A stretch of 64,000 bases of DNA from Microbacterium sp. (GCF_031179285.1 NZ_JAPSHY010000010.1:62001-126000), one strand, 5' to 3'. Shown: positions 20,475 through 32,531, counted from the first letter of the stretch. The notes: generated by a model not told the origin, from the sequence alone. Program-made: numbers and translations.

Positions 20475-21950
20475 GTGGTGACTGAAACCGTCGACGTCGT
20501 CCTGATCGGTGGTGGCATCATGAGCGCCACCCTGGGTACCTTGCTGCACGAATTGCAGCCGGAGTGGAAGATCGTCGCCTTCGAGCGACTCTCCGACGTC
20601 GCGCAGGAGAGCTCGAACGCCTGGAACAACGCGGGCACCGGGCATGCCGCCCTCTGCGAGCTGAACTACATGCCGAAGAACCCCGACGGCCCGCTCGACC
20701 CGTCCAAGGCTGTGAACATCAACGAGCAGTTTCAGCAGAGCCGCCAGTTCTGGTCGACGCTGGTAGAGAAGGGCGTGCTCGATGCGCCCTCGACCTTCAT
20801 CAACGCCACTCCCCACATGACCTTCGTTCGCGGCGAGAAGGACGTGGCGTACCTGCGCGAACGGTACGAGGTCCTCAAGGAGCAGCCGCTGTTCGCCGGT
20901 ATCGAGTACAGCGAAGACTCCCGCGTCATCAACAAGTGGGCGCCCCTTCTGATGCAGAAGCGTCGCAAGGGAGAGCCGTTCGCGGCGACGCGTGTTCCGG
21001 CCGGGACCGACGTCGACTTCGGTGCGCTGACGCATCAGCTCTTCGACCACCTCACCGCCGACGGCGTCTCGCTCCGCACCAATCACGAAGTGCGCTCGCT
21101 GAAGAGGCAGAAGGACGGCACCTGGCTCGTCAAGTACCGCAACTCCATCGGTCACACCCCGAACGAGCTGAAGGCGAAGTTCGTGTTCGTCGGCGCGGGC
21201 GGCTGGGCGCTCAAACTGCTGCAGCGCTCAGGTATCCCCGAGATCAAGGGCTACGGCGTCTTCCCGATCGGCGGGCAGTTCCTCAAGACCACGAACCCCG
21301 ACATCGTCTCCCAGCACAAGGCCAAGGTGTACTCGCAGGCTTCGGTCGGCGCGCCCCCGATGTCGGTGCCGCACCTGGACACCCGAGTGGTGGATGGTGA
21401 GTCGTCGCTCATGTTCGGGCCGTTCGCGACGTTCAGTCCGAAGTTCCTCAAGCAGGGTTCGATGCTCGACATCGTCGCCCAGGTGCGCCCGCACAACCTG
21501 TGGCCCATGCTCCGGGTCGCGTTCGCGAACCCCGACCTCATCACGTACCTCGTCGGCGAGCTGATGAAGAACCACCGCAAGAAGGTCGACAGCCTCCGCA
21601 CCTTCATGCCGACCGCCAAGGACGAGGATTGGACCCTCATCGACGCGGGCCAGCGCGCACAGGTGATGAAGAAGGACCCGAAGAAGGGTGGCATCCTGCA
21701 GTTCGGGACCGAGGTCGTCGCCTCGGCAGACGGCAGCATCGCCGGCCTGCTCGGGGCGTCCCCCGGTGCCTCCACGGCGGTGCCGATCATGCTGGGGCTG
21801 CTCAAGCGCTGCTTCCCCGAGCAGTACCGCGGTTGGGAGCCGAAGCTGCATGAGCTGATCCCGACGTTCGGACAGGAACTGAACGACGACCCGGCGCTCG
21901 CGGAGAAGTCCACGGCGGCGACGGCCGCGACTCTCGGCATCAACGTCTGA
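20475..21950 (+). CDS. mqo: Malate:quinone oxidoreductase
   Basis: 491 residues from one of two adjacent GTG codons (20475 or 20478). It is a membrane-associated FAD enzyme that oxidises malate to oxaloacetate and passes electrons to quinone. The FAD-binding N-terminus is VVLIGGGIMSATLGTLL; ESSNAWNNAGTGHAALCELNY is a signature stretch of Mqo; the C-terminal GLLGASPGASTAVPIML closes the FAD site. The size matches Corynebacterium and Mycobacterium Mqo. A -10-like tagact lies about ten bases upstream, implying a very short or absent leader. Confidence 0.97.
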   Translation: MVTETVDVVLIGGGIMSATLGTLLHELQPEWKIVAFERLSDVAQESSNAWNNAGTGHAALCELNYMPKNPDGPLDPSKAVNINEQFQQSRQFWSTLVEKGVLDAPSTFINATPHMTFVRGEKDVAYLRERYEVLKEQPLFAGIEYSEDSRVINKWAPLLMQKRRKGEPFAATRVPAGTDVDFGALTHQLFDHLTADGVSLRTNHEVRSLKRQKDGTWLVKYRNSIGHTPNELKAKFVFVGAGGWALKLLQRSGIPEIKGYGVFPIGGQFLKTTNPDIVSQHKAKVYSQASVGAPPMSVPHLDTRVVDGESSLMFGPFATFSPKFLKQGSMLDIVAQVRPHNLWPMLRVAFANPDLITYLVGELMKNHRKKVDSLRTFMPTAKDEDWTLIDAGQRAQVMKKDPKKGGILQFGTEVVASADGSIAGLLGASPGASTAVPIMLGLLKRCFPEQYRGWEPKLHELIPTFGQELNDDPALAEKSTAATAATLGINV

Positions 21951-21957
21951 CATCGAC

Positions 21958-22599
21958 GTGGCGAAGCTCTACTTCCGCTACGGCGCGATGAACTCGGGCA
22001 AGTCCACGTCACTCCTGCAGGCCGCCTACAACTACGAAGAGCGTGGTCAGCGCGTCCTGCTCGCAAAGCCCGCGATCGACACCAAGGGCGCATCGCAGAT
22101 CGAGAGCCGCCTGGGCATGACCCGCGACGTCGACTTCCTCATCGGCCCCGGCGACGACGCGAGGATGCTGTTCGCCGAGCACCGCGAGCGGACGCGGCAA
22201 TCCGAGCAAGACACGTTGGTCCCGAGCGTCCCGGTCGACGTCGCCTGCCTGCTGATCGACGAGGCGCAGTTCCTCACTGAAGCACAGATCGACGACCTCT
22301 TCCGCATCGCGGTCGAGGACGGGATTCCGGTCATGGCCTACGGCATCCGCAACGACTTCCGCACGCATGCCTTTGCGGGCTCGGCCCGCCTCCTCGCGAT
22401 CGCGCACACACTCGAAGAGCTGAAGACGATCTGCCGTTGCGGTCGAAAGGCCGTGTTCAACGGGCGCGTGATGGGCGGACGGTTCGTCTTCGACGGCGAC
22501 CAGGTGGCCATCGACGGCACCGGATCGGAGCTCGTCACCACCTACGAGTCGCTGTGCGGCGCGTGCTATCTCGAAGAGTCCGGCGGACGCCTGGGCTGA
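21958..22599 (+). CDS. tdk: Thymidine kinase
   Basis: 213 residues from a GTG seven bases after mqo. It phosphorylates thymidine in salvage. Walker A is GAMNSGKSTSLLQ (residues 9-21), the Walker B-like motif is LLIDEAQFL, and the lasso-domain zinc ligands appear as CRCGRKA and LCGACYLEE. The type II fold length is normal. It is probably co-transcribed with mqo because of the close spacing. Confidence 0.96.
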   Translation: MAKLYFRYGAMNSGKSTSLLQAAYNYEERGQRVLLAKPAIDTKGASQIESRLGMTRDVDFLIGPGDDARMLFAEHRERTRQSEQDTLVPSVPVDVACLLIDEAQFLTEAQIDDLFRIAVEDGIPVMAYGIRNDFRTHAFAGSARLLAIAHTLEELKTICRCGRKAVFNGRVMGGRFVFDGDQVAIDGTGSELVTTYESLCGACYLEESGGRLG

Positions 22600-22682
22600 G
22601 AGCACGCCCGCGCAGTCCCGGAACGCGAGAGCGCGCTGGCCGGACGGCGCAAGCGAACCGTCGAGGTGACGACGTCACCTGT

Positions 22683-22723
22683 TTGCGTGGTCTGACCACA
22701 CCGGATACCCTGTGGTCAGACCA
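22683..22723 (+). promoter_or_regulatory. Promoter with two LldR-type operators
   Basis: Two near-identical palindromes, tggtctgacca at 22688-22698 and tggtcagacca at 22713-22723, have centres 25 bp apart. A -35-like ttgcgt (22683-22688) and -10-like taccct (22706-22711) are separated by 17 bases. The first operator fills the spacer and the second covers the expected transcription start. TGGTC-N-GACCA is the site type known for FadR-family lactate regulators (LldR). Repression relieved by lactate is the likely logic. Confidence 0.8.
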
Positions 22724-22734
22724 CAGGAGGCGGG

Positions 22735-23493
22735 ATGCCGGAAGACGAAGACGGCGCTGTGTCGCCGCGCGCATGGCGCGTCGTGCTCGAGAGCGTCGAA
22801 CGAGACCTGCTCGACGGTCGCCTCAGCCCCGGCGACCGGCTCGCATCCGAACGCGACCTCGCGTCGGACCTCGGCGTCGGCCGCTCCAGCGTCCGTGAGG
22901 CACTCCGAGTGCTCGAGGTGATGGGCCTCATCCGCACCGCGACGGGGTCAGGACCCCAGTCGGGAGCAATCGTCATCGCGACACCCACCGGGGGTCTGTC
23001 GACCCTCCTGCGACTGCAGGTGGCGGCTCAGGGATTCCCGTTGAAGGATGTGGTGCGCACGCGGCTCGTGCTCGAGGATGCCGTTGTCGCATCTCTTGCC
23101 GGTGCGGACAGACGAGATCTCTCGGCCGCTCACCGGCTGCTCGACGCCATGGACGTCGACCACCTCACCTCCGATGAGTTCCTGGCACTCGACGCCCAGC
23201 TGCACCTGGCACTCGCCGAGGCGAGCGGCAACACCGTGATCGCCGCGATGATGGCGGGCCTTCGCACCGCGATCGAATCCTACGTGCAGCAGGGAGCGGC
23301 TGCCGTCTCCGACTGGGATGCGATGTCGGCTCGCCTTCGCGCCGAGCATCGCGCCCTCGTGGCGGCGATCGCTCGCGGTGAGCAGGCCACCGCTCGCTCT
23401 CTCGTTCACGACCACATCACCGGCTACTACACCGCGACCGGGCTCACCCGGGTCACCCGCACGCGGGATGACTCCGCGTTCACCGACGTCTGA
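22735..23493 (+). CDS. lldR: FadR-type GntR repressor, probably LldR
   Basis: 252 residues; the start is backed by an AGGAGG six bases upstream. The winged-helix domain spans about residues 15-85 ([31 protein letters not shown]). The C-terminal FCD domain has [14 protein letters not shown] and [16 protein letters not shown], which hold the metal-binding Asp/His residues of this fold. The two operators in its own promoter and the L-lactate dehydrogenase gene 11 bases downstream indicate a lactate-responsive, autoregulated operon. The effector is inferred. Confidence 0.88.
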   Translation: MPEDEDGAVSPRAWRVVLESVERDLLDGRLSPGDRLASERDLASDLGVGRSSVREALRVLEVMGLIRTATGSGPQSGAIVIATPTGGLSTLLRLQVAAQGFPLKDVVRTRLVLEDAVVASLAGADRRDLSAAHRLLDAMDVDHLTSDEFLALDAQLHLALAEASGNTVIAAMMAGLRTAIESYVQQGAAAVSDWDAMSARLRAEHRALVAAIARGEQATARSLVHDHITGYYTATGLTRVTRTRDDSAFTDV

Positions 23494-23504
23494 GAGGAAC
23501 CCCC

Positions 23505-24764
23505 ATGGTCAAGCGCCAGCTGCCCAAGCCCGCCGAGATCTTCGACCTGATGAAGTTCAAAGCGCCCGAACTGAACGGCAGGAAGCGCCGCCTCGCCGCC
23601 GCACTCACGATCGACGACCTCCGCCTGATCGCCAAGCGTCGCACACCCAAGCCAGCCTTCGACTACACCGACGGGGCAGCCGAGGGAGAGCTCTCCCTGA
23701 CCCGCGCGCGCCAGGCCTTCCAGGACATCGAGTTCCACCCCGGCATCCTCCGCCCGGCCCCCGATGTCGACACGTCCGTCGACATCCTCGACGGGCCGAG
23801 TGCGCTGCCGTTCGGGATCGCACCGACCGGATTCACCCGTCTCATGCAGACGGAGGGAGAGGTCGCAGGTGCCGGAGCCGCAGCGGCGGCCGGCATCCCG
23901 TTCACCCTCTCCACCCTCGGCACGACCTCGATCGAGGGTGTCAAAGAGGTGAATCCGCACGGACGCAACTGGTTTCAGCTCTACGTCATGCGCGACCGCG
24001 AGATCTCGTACGAACTCACGCGCAGAGCAGCAGCCGCCGGATTCGACACACTCCAGTTCACCGTCGACACACCTGTCGCAGGTGCCCGGCTGCGTGACAA
24101 GCGCAACGGCTTCTCGATCCCGCCGCAGCTCACGCTCGGCACCATCATCAACGCCCTTCCGAGGCCCTGGTGGTGGTACGACTTCCTCACGACACCGAAG
24201 CTCGAGTTCGCCTCGCTGAGCACCACCGGCGGGACGGTCGGTGAGCTGCTGGATGCGGCGATGGATCCGACCATCAGCTACGCCGACCTCGCCGTCATCC
24301 GAGACATCTGGCCCGGCAAGATCATCATCAAGGGCGTCCAGACCGTCGAGGACTCACTGCGGCTCCGCGACGCCGGTGTCGACGGCATCGTGCTGTCCAA
24401 CCACGGCGGCCGCCAGCTCGACCGCGCGCCGATCCCGTTCCACCTGCTGCCCTCCGTGCGAGCGGCCGTGGGTGACGACTTCACCGTGATGATCGACACC
24501 GGCATCATGAACGGCGCCGACATCGTCGCGTCCATCGCCCTGGGCGCCGATTTCACGCTCATCGGGCGCGCGTACCTGTACGGGCTCATGGCAGGCGGGC
24601 GAGAGGGCGTCGACCGCACGATCGAGATCCTGCGCGGAGAGATCGTGCGGACCATGCGGCTGCTCGGTGTCTCGTCGCTCGCCGAACTCGAGCCCGCGCA
24701 CGTCACCCAGTTGCAGCGGCTCGTGCCGGTGAATCGGGAGCGGACGGCGACGGCGACGGCGTGA
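23505..24764 (+). CDS. lldD: L-lactate dehydrogenase (quinone), FMN type
   Basis: 419 residues. It oxidises L-lactate to pyruvate with electrons passed to the quinone pool. The FMN-dependent alpha-hydroxy-acid dehydrogenase barrel is clear: [53 protein letters not shown] and the catalytic His300 in [34 protein letters not shown] replaces the more usual DGGIRxGxD. The length matches actinobacterial LldD. It is in an operon with the LldR-type repressor. Its last 62 bases overlap the converging HAD gene. Confidence 0.95.
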   Translation: MVKRQLPKPAEIFDLMKFKAPELNGRKRRLAAALTIDDLRLIAKRRTPKPAFDYTDGAAEGELSLTRARQAFQDIEFHPGILRPAPDVDTSVDILDGPSALPFGIAPTGFTRLMQTEGEVAGAGAAAAAGIPFTLSTLGTTSIEGVKEVNPHGRNWFQLYVMRDREISYELTRRAAAAGFDTLQFTVDTPVAGARLRDKRNGFSIPPQLTLGTIINALPRPWWWYDFLTTPKLEFASLSTTGGTVGELLDAAMDPTISYADLAVIRDIWPGKIIIKGVQTVEDSLRLRDAGVDGIVLSNHGGRQLDRAPIPFHLLPSVRAAVGDDFTVMIDTGIMNGADIVASIALGADFTLIGRAYLYGLMAGGREGVDRTIEILRGEIVRTMRLLGVSSLAELEPAHVTQLQRLVPVNRERTATATA

Positions 24765-25542
24765 GATCGCCGGACGGCGAAGCGATCTGAAGCACCTTCA
24801 GCAGCTCGTCGAGCTTGTCGGCGGTGTCTTCCCAGCCGTCGACGGCGATCGAGGGAACTCCCAACGCGAGCACGGGGTAGTCGTTGCCGCCGTCGTCGAG
24901 TCGGTCGCCGTAGAACAGCATCGAAGACAGCGGGATGCCGGTGCGCTCGGTGAGCTGTTGCATGCCGTAGGCCTTGTCGATCCCGGCGCGGGTGATGTCG
25001 ATCGATGTCGACCCACCGGAGCGCACCTCGAGGCCCGGAAGGCGGGCGGCGACGGCATCGCGGAGGGCGGCGCGCTTGGAGCCGGTCGGATCCCACTCAT
25101 GCTTCGCCTCGCGCGGCGCCTGCTGTCCGAGAGCCGAGAAGGTGATCTGCGACCCTCGGTCCTCAAGGATGTCGCCCCACGGCTCCGCCTCCCAGAGCCC
25201 CAGGCGCTCTGCCTCTTCACGGAGCGCGGTGAGAGCGCCGGCCTTCTCCTCCTGTGTGAGGTCATGCGCATACACCGAGGCGAAGCCGGTTCCGTCGTGA
25301 CGGATGTAGCGGGTGCCGCAGGTGGGCAGCAGGTGCAGGCGCGTGAGGGCTGCGATGTCGACATCGCCGAGCTGAGCGATGACCTGCGTGTGGAACTGGT
25401 GCTCATTGCCGCCGGAGATGATCGCGACCTCGACGCGCTGCAGCAGCGTCTGCAGGAGTTCGGCGATGCGGGGGCTGATCGCTCCCTTGGACGGTGCGAG
25501 GGTGTCGTCGAGATCGAAGGCGACGAGAGTAGGCGCGGTCAT
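24703..25542 (-). CDS. HAD-IIB family hydrolase
   Basis: 279 residues from the ATG at 25542, which overlaps the VanZ gene stop (ATGA); the frame continues upstream without similarity. Motif I is [17 protein letters not shown] and the C-terminal motif is [17 protein letters not shown], typical of Cof/phosphomannomutase-type HADs. It probably acts on sugar phosphates; the substrate is unknown. The last 20 or so residues ([19 protein letters not shown]) are low complexity and lie inside the 62-base overlap with lldD. Confidence 0.88.
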   Translation of the reverse strand: MTAPTLVAFDLDDTLAPSKGAISPRIAELLQTLLQRVEVAIISGGNEHQFHTQVIAQLGDVDIAALTRLHLLPTCGTRYIRHDGTGFASVYAHDLTQEEKAGALTALREEAERLGLWEAEPWGDILEDRGSQITFSALGQQAPREAKHEWDPTGSKRAALRDAVAARLPGLEVRSGGSTSIDITRAGIDKAYGMQQLTERTGIPLSSMLFYGDRLDDGGNDYPVLALGVPSIAVDGWEDTADKLDELLKVLQIASPSGDLTPSPSPSAPDSPARAAATG

Positions 25543-26015
25543 GATGCTTCCAGGGTAGGGGAGGGATGGTGCGAGCGACGCGGCGCGAAAAGCAGGGTGA
25601 AGGTGACCGCGAGCAGGACCCCGATCGTCGCCCCCGTCGAGTTCGCGACGACGTCGGCCACGGTCGCGGCGCGATGGGGGAGGGTGAGGTGCTGCATGCC
25701 CTCGATGCCGGCGGAGATCGCCGGTCCCGTGAGAAAAGACAACAACCAAAGGCGACGCGGAATGAACAGGAATGCGAGGATGCCGATCGGGGCGAACACG
25801 AGGATGTTCGCCAGCACCTCGAGCTCATTGAAACCGATCCGGCTCCAGCCGAGGTCACGAAGGGCACCGAGCGCCCGGTCGAGGAGGTTCGGCATACGCT
25901 CCTCGACACGGGAAGGGGTGAGGGTCAGCATCGCGAGACCGGCGAGGAACGGGACGCCGAGGGCGAGCGCGACGGTCCGCGTGAGACGGCGCGGCGGCGG
26001 CATCAGATCGCTCAC
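25539..26015 (-). CDS. VanZ family membrane protein
   Basis: 158 residues. Four to five hydrophobic segments and the VanZ-type stretch [21 protein letters not shown], with [30 protein letters not shown], place it in the VanZ-like family. Members are linked to teicoplanin resistance in enterococci, but most environmental ones have no known role. It lies immediately upstream of the HAD-IIB gene with a four-base overlap. Confidence 0.85.
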   Translation of the reverse strand: MSDLMPPPRRLTRTVALALGVPFLAGLAMLTLTPSRVEERMPNLLDRALGALRDLGWSRIGFNELEVLANILVFAPIGILAFLFIPRRLWLLSFLTGPAISAGIEGMQHLTLPHRAATVADVVANSTGATIGVLLAVTFTLLFAPRRSHHPSPTLEAS

Positions 26016-26043
26016 GCCTCTCCTCTCTCACCGGGTGATACAA

Positions 26044-26070
26044 GGAAGGCCGCCCTGCGGGCGGCCTTCC
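26044..26070 (-). terminator. Strong hairpin between tRNA-Pro and VanZ gene
   Basis: ggaaggccgccc at 26044-26055 pairs perfectly with gggcggccttcc at 26059-26070 around a 3-base loop. It directly follows the 3' end of tRNA-Pro on the minus strand and precedes the VanZ gene, so it most likely ends tRNA transcription. Confidence 0.8.
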
Positions 26071-26077
26071 GGTGTCA

Positions 26078-26155
<78 letters not shown>

Positions 26156-26205
26156 TTTTGCAACCCTCCGAGTCTACAGTGAAATCCCGGCGGCGCCGAA
26201 TCGGG

Positions 26206-27147
26206 TCAGTCCCTGGCGGTCAGGGTGAGCAGCGTCGCTTCGGGGCGGCAGGCGAAGCGCACGGGCGCGTAGATGGAGTGACCGCAGCCGGCGCTGACGT
26301 TCAGCGGAATCCTGCTCCCGCCGTGGCTCCAGGTGCTGAGGCCCTTGGCCTGCTTGAGCGGAATGTCGCAGTTGGCGACGAGTGCACCGAACCCCGGAAG
26401 GCAGACCTGACCGCCGTGGGTATGGCCACCGAAGATCGCATCGGCGCCGAGATCGGTGAAGGCGTCGAGCACCCGCTGGTAGGGGGCGTGAGTGACTCCG
26501 AGCACGGACGTGCCGGCATCCTTGGGCCCGAGTGATTCGATCGCCGACGGGAGATCCTCCAGGCGGTCCCAGTTCCGGTGCGCGTCGCTGACTCCGAACA
26601 AGTCCACTCGGCCGCCGGCGAGAGTGAGGCTGATCGCTGCGTTGTTGAGGTCTTTCCATCCGAGTTCCTCGACGAAGAACGCATCCATCGCGTCGGTGTC
26701 GAGCAGCGTCGGTTCCCGGTGTCGCGCCGAGGGGCCGGAGAAATAGAGCAGGGGGTTGCGCGGTGCCGGACCGTTGATGTCGTTGGAACCGTGGACGAAC
26801 ACCCCGGGGATGCCGGCGAAGGGCGCGAACGCGCGCCTGATGCCGGCGAGGCCGTCGCGGTGGCCCAGGTTGTCGCCCGTGTTGACGATGAGGTCCGGCT
26901 GCAGCTCGGCGAGGGAGGCGAGCCAGTCCTGCTTGCGGTGCTGCCACGGGGCCATGTGCGCGTCGGAGATGTGCAGCACCCGGATCGGGGAGGACCCCGG
27001 TGCGAGCGCCGGGGCGGACACCTCGCGCAGGGTGAACAGGTAGCGCTCGATGCCGATGCCCCAGATCGCTGCGGCGGCACCAGCGGCCCCCACCGCGCCG
27101 AGCGCGATGAGGGCCGGGTGCGGCTGCCGCTTGCGGGCTACTGGCAC
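26206..27147 (-). CDS. Metallophosphoesterase with N-terminal membrane anchor
   Basis: 313 residues. A hydrophobic segment near residues 11-30 is followed by a calcineurin-like phosphoesterase domain. All five metal-binding blocks are visible: [32 protein letters not shown] and GGHTHGGQ. It resembles YkuE/YaeI-type membrane-facing phosphoesterases found beside penicillin-binding proteins in actinobacteria. Its start overlaps the PBP stop by ten bases, so the two form one operon. The substrate is unknown, perhaps lipid-linked. Confidence 0.92.
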   Translation of the reverse strand: MPVARKRQPHPALIALGAVGAAGAAAAIWGIGIERYLFTLREVSAPALAPGSSPIRVLHISDAHMAPWQHRKQDWLASLAELQPDLIVNTGDNLGHRDGLAGIRRAFAPFAGIPGVFVHGSNDINGPAPRNPLLYFSGPSARHREPTLLDTDAMDAFFVEELGWKDLNNAAISLTLAGGRVDLFGVSDAHRNWDRLEDLPSAIESLGPKDAGTSVLGVTHAPYQRVLDAFTDLGADAIFGGHTHGGQVCLPGFGALVANCDIPLKQAKGLSTWSHGGSRIPLNVSAGCGHSIYAPVRFACRPEATLLTLTARD

Positions 27148-29672
27148 GAGACCGAGATCGTCGTGCTCTTGTTCGTCGCGGTTCCCGCTGCCGGGTCGGT
27201 GGCGGCGACGACGGCATTCGGCGGATTGCAGGACTTGTCGAAGGCGATCGTCGTGAAGCCGGCGCCGATGAGTGCGGACTGCGCCGCGCCCTTCGTCTGA
27301 CCGGTCAGGTCGGGCACGGTCGCCCCCTGGCCGTTGCTCGGCGAGATCGTGATGGTGCCGCCGCTGGGCGCCTGACCCGACGGATCCTGGGCGACGATGA
27401 TGTTGCCGGGCTGATCGCTGTCGACGGCGGGACCGACGACGACCTCGAACCCGGCGCCGTCGAGGGTGGCGGTCGCCTGCTCGATCGTCTGTCCGACCAC
27501 GTTCGGCACCTCGGTGACCACCTGGCGGGTGAGTTTGTCGTCGGGGCGGGGGAACTCGTCGCCCCCGTAGACGGCGTTCGCCGCTCGTTGCATGTCGCGG
27601 GCCAGGGGGTAGCGCATCTCGTTGAGGTTGTAGCCGTTCGCCCTCACTCGGTAGATGTCGGCCGTGCCTTCCCAGCGCCCGACCCAGACGGCGGTGGTGA
27701 CCTTCGTGCTGGACTCGATCATCATGGTCGAGTGACGCTCGTGGGTACCCGTCTTGCCGATGAGCGGCGTGCCGTCACGGGTGTTCGCCGGTCCGCCGGT
27801 GCCGCCGTTCATCACGCCCTGCAGTGCGAAAGCGGCGGTCGCCGCCACCTCGGGCGTCAGCACGCCGGGAACGCAGGGGTCGTCGGGGATCGGCAGGTCC
27901 TTGCCGTTCTGCACGACGCGGTCGATAGCTTTGGGCGGGCAGTAGGTGCCGCCGTTGGCCACGGTCGCATAGGCCCCGGCCATAGCGAGGGGGGAAATGT
28001 TCTTGGAACCCAGGACGTCGTATGGCACGTTCTGGTCGGTCGTCTTTCCGCCGGTTCCGAGTGTTACGCCCATTCTGTCTGCAACGGCGTTGATATCGCA
28101 GATATCGAGTTTCTCGGCCATCGCGAGGTAGCCGCTGTTAAGCGAGGCCGCGGTGAAGGAGAGCGGTGTGCCTGGCCCTCCATTGCCGCCGCCGAAGTTG
28201 CCGATCTTGCTCGTCTGGGGAATGGGCTGGTCGCCACAGCGCATCTTGAATATCCGGTTGGTGCCGTTGATCGACTCTCGCAGGGAATGGCCCTTCTCGA
28301 GCCAGTCGATGAGGGTGAACAGTTTGTAGGCCGATCCGACGTGGACGCCGATGGAGCCGCCGTGGGCGCGATCGGCGGCGAACACGAGTGCGCTATACGC
28401 CTGATCTGTGGTGATGGTCTCGCTGAACATCGTGTTCTGCGTGATCGCGAGCACACGGCCAGTGGCGGCCTCGATCGATACACCCGCCGCACCGAAATAT
28501 TGATTGTCAAAGTTGGCTGGCACGATCCGTGCCATCGACTCGGCCGCCGGGTCCTGCACGCGCAGGTCCAGCGTCGTGTAGATCTCCAGTCCACCGCGGC
28601 GCAGCAGCTCGGCGCGTTCGGGCTTGGTGGCGCCGAACGCGTCGTCGTTGAGCACGATCGACTTCACGTACTCGCAGAAGTACGCGTTGCGTCCGGCCGC
28701 CACGCAGCCCTGCTGAGGCTGCGTGATCGCCGGCACGATGGGCGAGGCATCGGCCTCGTCATACTGCGCCTGAGTGATCTTGCCGTCATCGAGCATCCGC
28801 CCCAGCACATAGTGGCGGCGTTCCAGAGTCTGCGAATATCCATCGGCCGCGCTGTTGACGCCATCGGGCGCCGAGCCCTCCGGCTTGTCGATGCGGTAAA
28901 GGTTCGGGTTCTGCACCATGCCGGCGAGGGTCGCCGCCTGCGCGACGGTGAGGTTCGCCGCCGACGTCGAGAAGTAGTAGTTGGACGCGGCCTCGATGCC
29001 GTAGACCGTGCCGCCGAAGTTGGCGATGTTCAGGTAGCCGAGCAGGATGTCGTTCTTCGAATAGTCCTTCTCGATCTGGATCGCGAAGCGCATCTCCTGG
29101 AGCTTGCGCTCGATGCCCTTGCTGCCGGTCGCCGTGGTGGCGTCGAGCCAGCACTGCTGAATCTCATCCGCGTAGGTCTCGGATGCGATGTCGACATCCT
29201 TCTCGCACTCCTGGATCAGCACGTTCTTCACGAACTGCTGGCTGATCGTCGAGGCGCCGCGCGACGACGTACCCCTGACGTTGTCGACGATGGCCTTGAC
29301 GGTGGCGCCGAGATTGACCCCACCGTGACTGTAGAAGCTCTTGTCCTCACTGGAGAGCACTGCGTCGAACAGCACCGGCGACACCTGCTCATAGGTCAGC
29401 GGGATGCGGTTCTGCTCGTACACCGTCGCCAGCTTGAACGGCGCGCCGTCGGCGCCGGTCGCGTAGAAGACCGACTGCTCCATCGGTGCGGACGGCTTCA
29501 GATTCGCCGGAAGCTCCTCGAACAGGTTCAGCGCCTGAGAGCCGGCGAGACCGGTCATCGCGAGGACCGGGGTGACTGTGGCGGTGACCAGAAGGCCAGC
29601 GACGGCGCTGAGCCCGACGAGCCCGAGAAGGCCGCCGAGCACGCCCTTCACCGTGCGATTCTTTTGAGGCAT
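27138..29672 (-). CDS. Class A penicillin-binding protein with PASTA domains
   Basis: 844 residues. A membrane anchor (about 10-40) is followed by a family 51 glycosyltransferase domain with catalytic Glu109 (LSSEDKSFYSHGG) and RGASTISQQFVKN. The transpeptidase domain has Ser447 (GSAYKLFT, SxxK), Ser510 (SLNSGY, SxN) and Lys640 (GKTGTHERH, KTG). Two PASTA repeats end the protein (VPNVVGQTIEQA; VPDLTGQTKGAA). It builds and cross-links peptidoglycan at the outer membrane face and resembles mycobacterial PonA2. Bases about 28020-28560, which code for the transpeptidase core, are visibly lower in GC (about 61% by hand count). Confidence 0.96.
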   Translation of the reverse strand: MPQKNRTVKGVLGGLLGLVGLSAVAGLLVTATVTPVLAMTGLAGSQALNLFEELPANLKPSAPMEQSVFYATGADGAPFKLATVYEQNRIPLTYEQVSPVLFDAVLSSEDKSFYSHGGVNLGATVKAIVDNVRGTSSRGASTISQQFVKNVLIQECEKDVDIASETYADEIQQCWLDATTATGSKGIERKLQEMRFAIQIEKDYSKNDILLGYLNIANFGGTVYGIEAASNYYFSTSAANLTVAQAATLAGMVQNPNLYRIDKPEGSAPDGVNSAADGYSQTLERRHYVLGRMLDDGKITQAQYDEADASPIVPAITQPQQGCVAAGRNAYFCEYVKSIVLNDDAFGATKPERAELLRRGGLEIYTTLDLRVQDPAAESMARIVPANFDNQYFGAAGVSIEAATGRVLAITQNTMFSETITTDQAYSALVFAADRAHGGSIGVHVGSAYKLFTLIDWLEKGHSLRESINGTNRIFKMRCGDQPIPQTSKIGNFGGGNGGPGTPLSFTAASLNSGYLAMAEKLDICDINAVADRMGVTLGTGGKTTDQNVPYDVLGSKNISPLAMAGAYATVANGGTYCPPKAIDRVVQNGKDLPIPDDPCVPGVLTPEVAATAAFALQGVMNGGTGGPANTRDGTPLIGKTGTHERHSTMMIESSTKVTTAVWVGRWEGTADIYRVRANGYNLNEMRYPLARDMQRAANAVYGGDEFPRPDDKLTRQVVTEVPNVVGQTIEQATATLDGAGFEVVVGPAVDSDQPGNIIVAQDPSGQAPSGGTITISPSNGQGATVPDLTGQTKGAAQSALIGAGFTTIAFDKSCNPPNAVVAATDPAAGTATNKSTTISVSCQ

Positions 29673-29781
29673 ACGCTAGATCGTAGGGGAGTTCCCTGAA
29701 TACCGCCTTTGACGGGCGCGCGCACGCGCGGCGGGTCCTGCGCCCCGCCGCGAGGCTCGAGGCCGAACCGATAGGAGTGCC

Positions 29782-30006
29782 ATGACCACGTGGGAGTATC
29801 TCACCACGCCGCTGCTGATCCACAACACCGCCGCGATCCTCAACAACTGGGGGAAGCAAGGGTGGGAGCTCGTGCAGGTCATCCAGGGTCCCGAGGGCGG
29901 GCTGGTCGCGTACTTCAAGCGCCCGGTGTCGGAGGCCGGTTCCGCCAACGCGGGGCTCGCCGCGGCGGCAGAAGCCTCCCGTCAGTTCGACGGGGGCGCA
30001 GCGTGA
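29782..30006 (+). CDS. DUF4177-like small protein
   Basis: 74 residues. The first 50 residues (TTWEYLTTPLLIHN, ILNNWGKQGWELVQVI) match the pattern of DUF4177, a small beta-rich fold of unknown role. An RBS-like agga precedes the start. It overlaps the RidA gene by four bases (GTGA). A PonA2-type PBP, a small DUF4177 protein and a RidA protein are also neighbours in mycobacteria, which supports the call. Confidence 0.85.
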   Translation: MTTWEYLTTPLLIHNTAAILNNWGKQGWELVQVIQGPEGGLVAYFKRPVSEAGSANAGLAAAAEASRQFDGGAA

Positions 30007-30461
30007 GCATCTCCGCTCGCCTCGCCGAACTCGGCATCCAGCTGCCCGCTGTCGCGGCACCGGTCGCCGCCTACGTTCCCGCTGTCGTTCACGGCGACCT
30101 CGTCCAGACGTCAGGCCAGCTGCCCTTCGTCTCCGGTTCCCTGCCCGCCACCGGGAAGGTGGGCGACGAGATCACTCCGGAGGACGCGAGGGCTTACGCA
30201 CGCACCTGCGCGCTCAACGCGCTCGCAGCGGCTGCGGACGCCGCAGGCGGAGTCGATCGCATCGGCGGCGTGCTTCGCCTCGGCGGATTCGTCGCCTCGG
30301 CCGAGGGTTTCACCGGCCAGCCCGGCGTCATCAACGGGGCGAGCGAAGTGCTGGGCGAGATCTTCGGTGAAGCCGGAAAGCACGCGCGCGCCGCGGTCGG
30401 CGTCGCGGAGCTGCCGTTGGGCAGCCCGGTCGAGGTCGAGGTCGCCTTCATCCTCGCCTGA
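30003..30461 (+). CDS. RidA family protein
   Basis: 152 residues from the GTG at 30003 inside the upstream stop. RidA proteins hydrolyse reactive enamines/imines made by PLP enzymes. Seen here are DLVQTSGQLPFVSG, the alanine-rich helix NALAAAADAAGGVDRI and RAAVGVAELPLGSPVEVEVAFIL. The usual active-site Arg of RidA is expected in the segment with AGKHARAAVGV, as in YjgH/Rv3678c-type relatives, so deaminase activity is uncertain. Confidence 0.9.
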   Translation: MSISARLAELGIQLPAVAAPVAAYVPAVVHGDLVQTSGQLPFVSGSLPATGKVGDEITPEDARAYARTCALNALAAAADAAGGVDRIGGVLRLGGFVASAEGFTGQPGVINGASEVLGEIFGEAGKHARAAVGVAELPLGSPVEVEVAFILA

Positions 30462-30502
30462 CGTCGCGCCGGCCTCGTCTCCGAGATCCCCGGCCAATCG
30501 AC

Positions 30503-30540
30503 GAGACCCCCTGCCGCAGAGGTTCGCGGCAGGGGGTCTC
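30503..30540. terminator. Bidirectional terminator between ridA and acs
   Basis: gagaccccctgccgc at 30503-30517 pairs perfectly with gcggcagggggtctc at 30526-30540 around an 8-base loop, and flanking cgac/gtcg bases extend the stem. The genes on both sides converge on it. The right arm continues as ctcggcgtcg, the word seen in other gap elements here. Confidence 0.85.
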
Positions 30541-30563
30541 GGCGTCGAGAAGGGGTCCTCGGG

Positions 30564-32531
<1,968 letters not shown>

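Noticed and set aside
24703..24764. Frameshift at the lldD / HAD junction because of the 62-base overlap
   Set aside because: Both proteins keep complete core motifs; only the variable tails overlap, so a natural convergent overlap is simpler.
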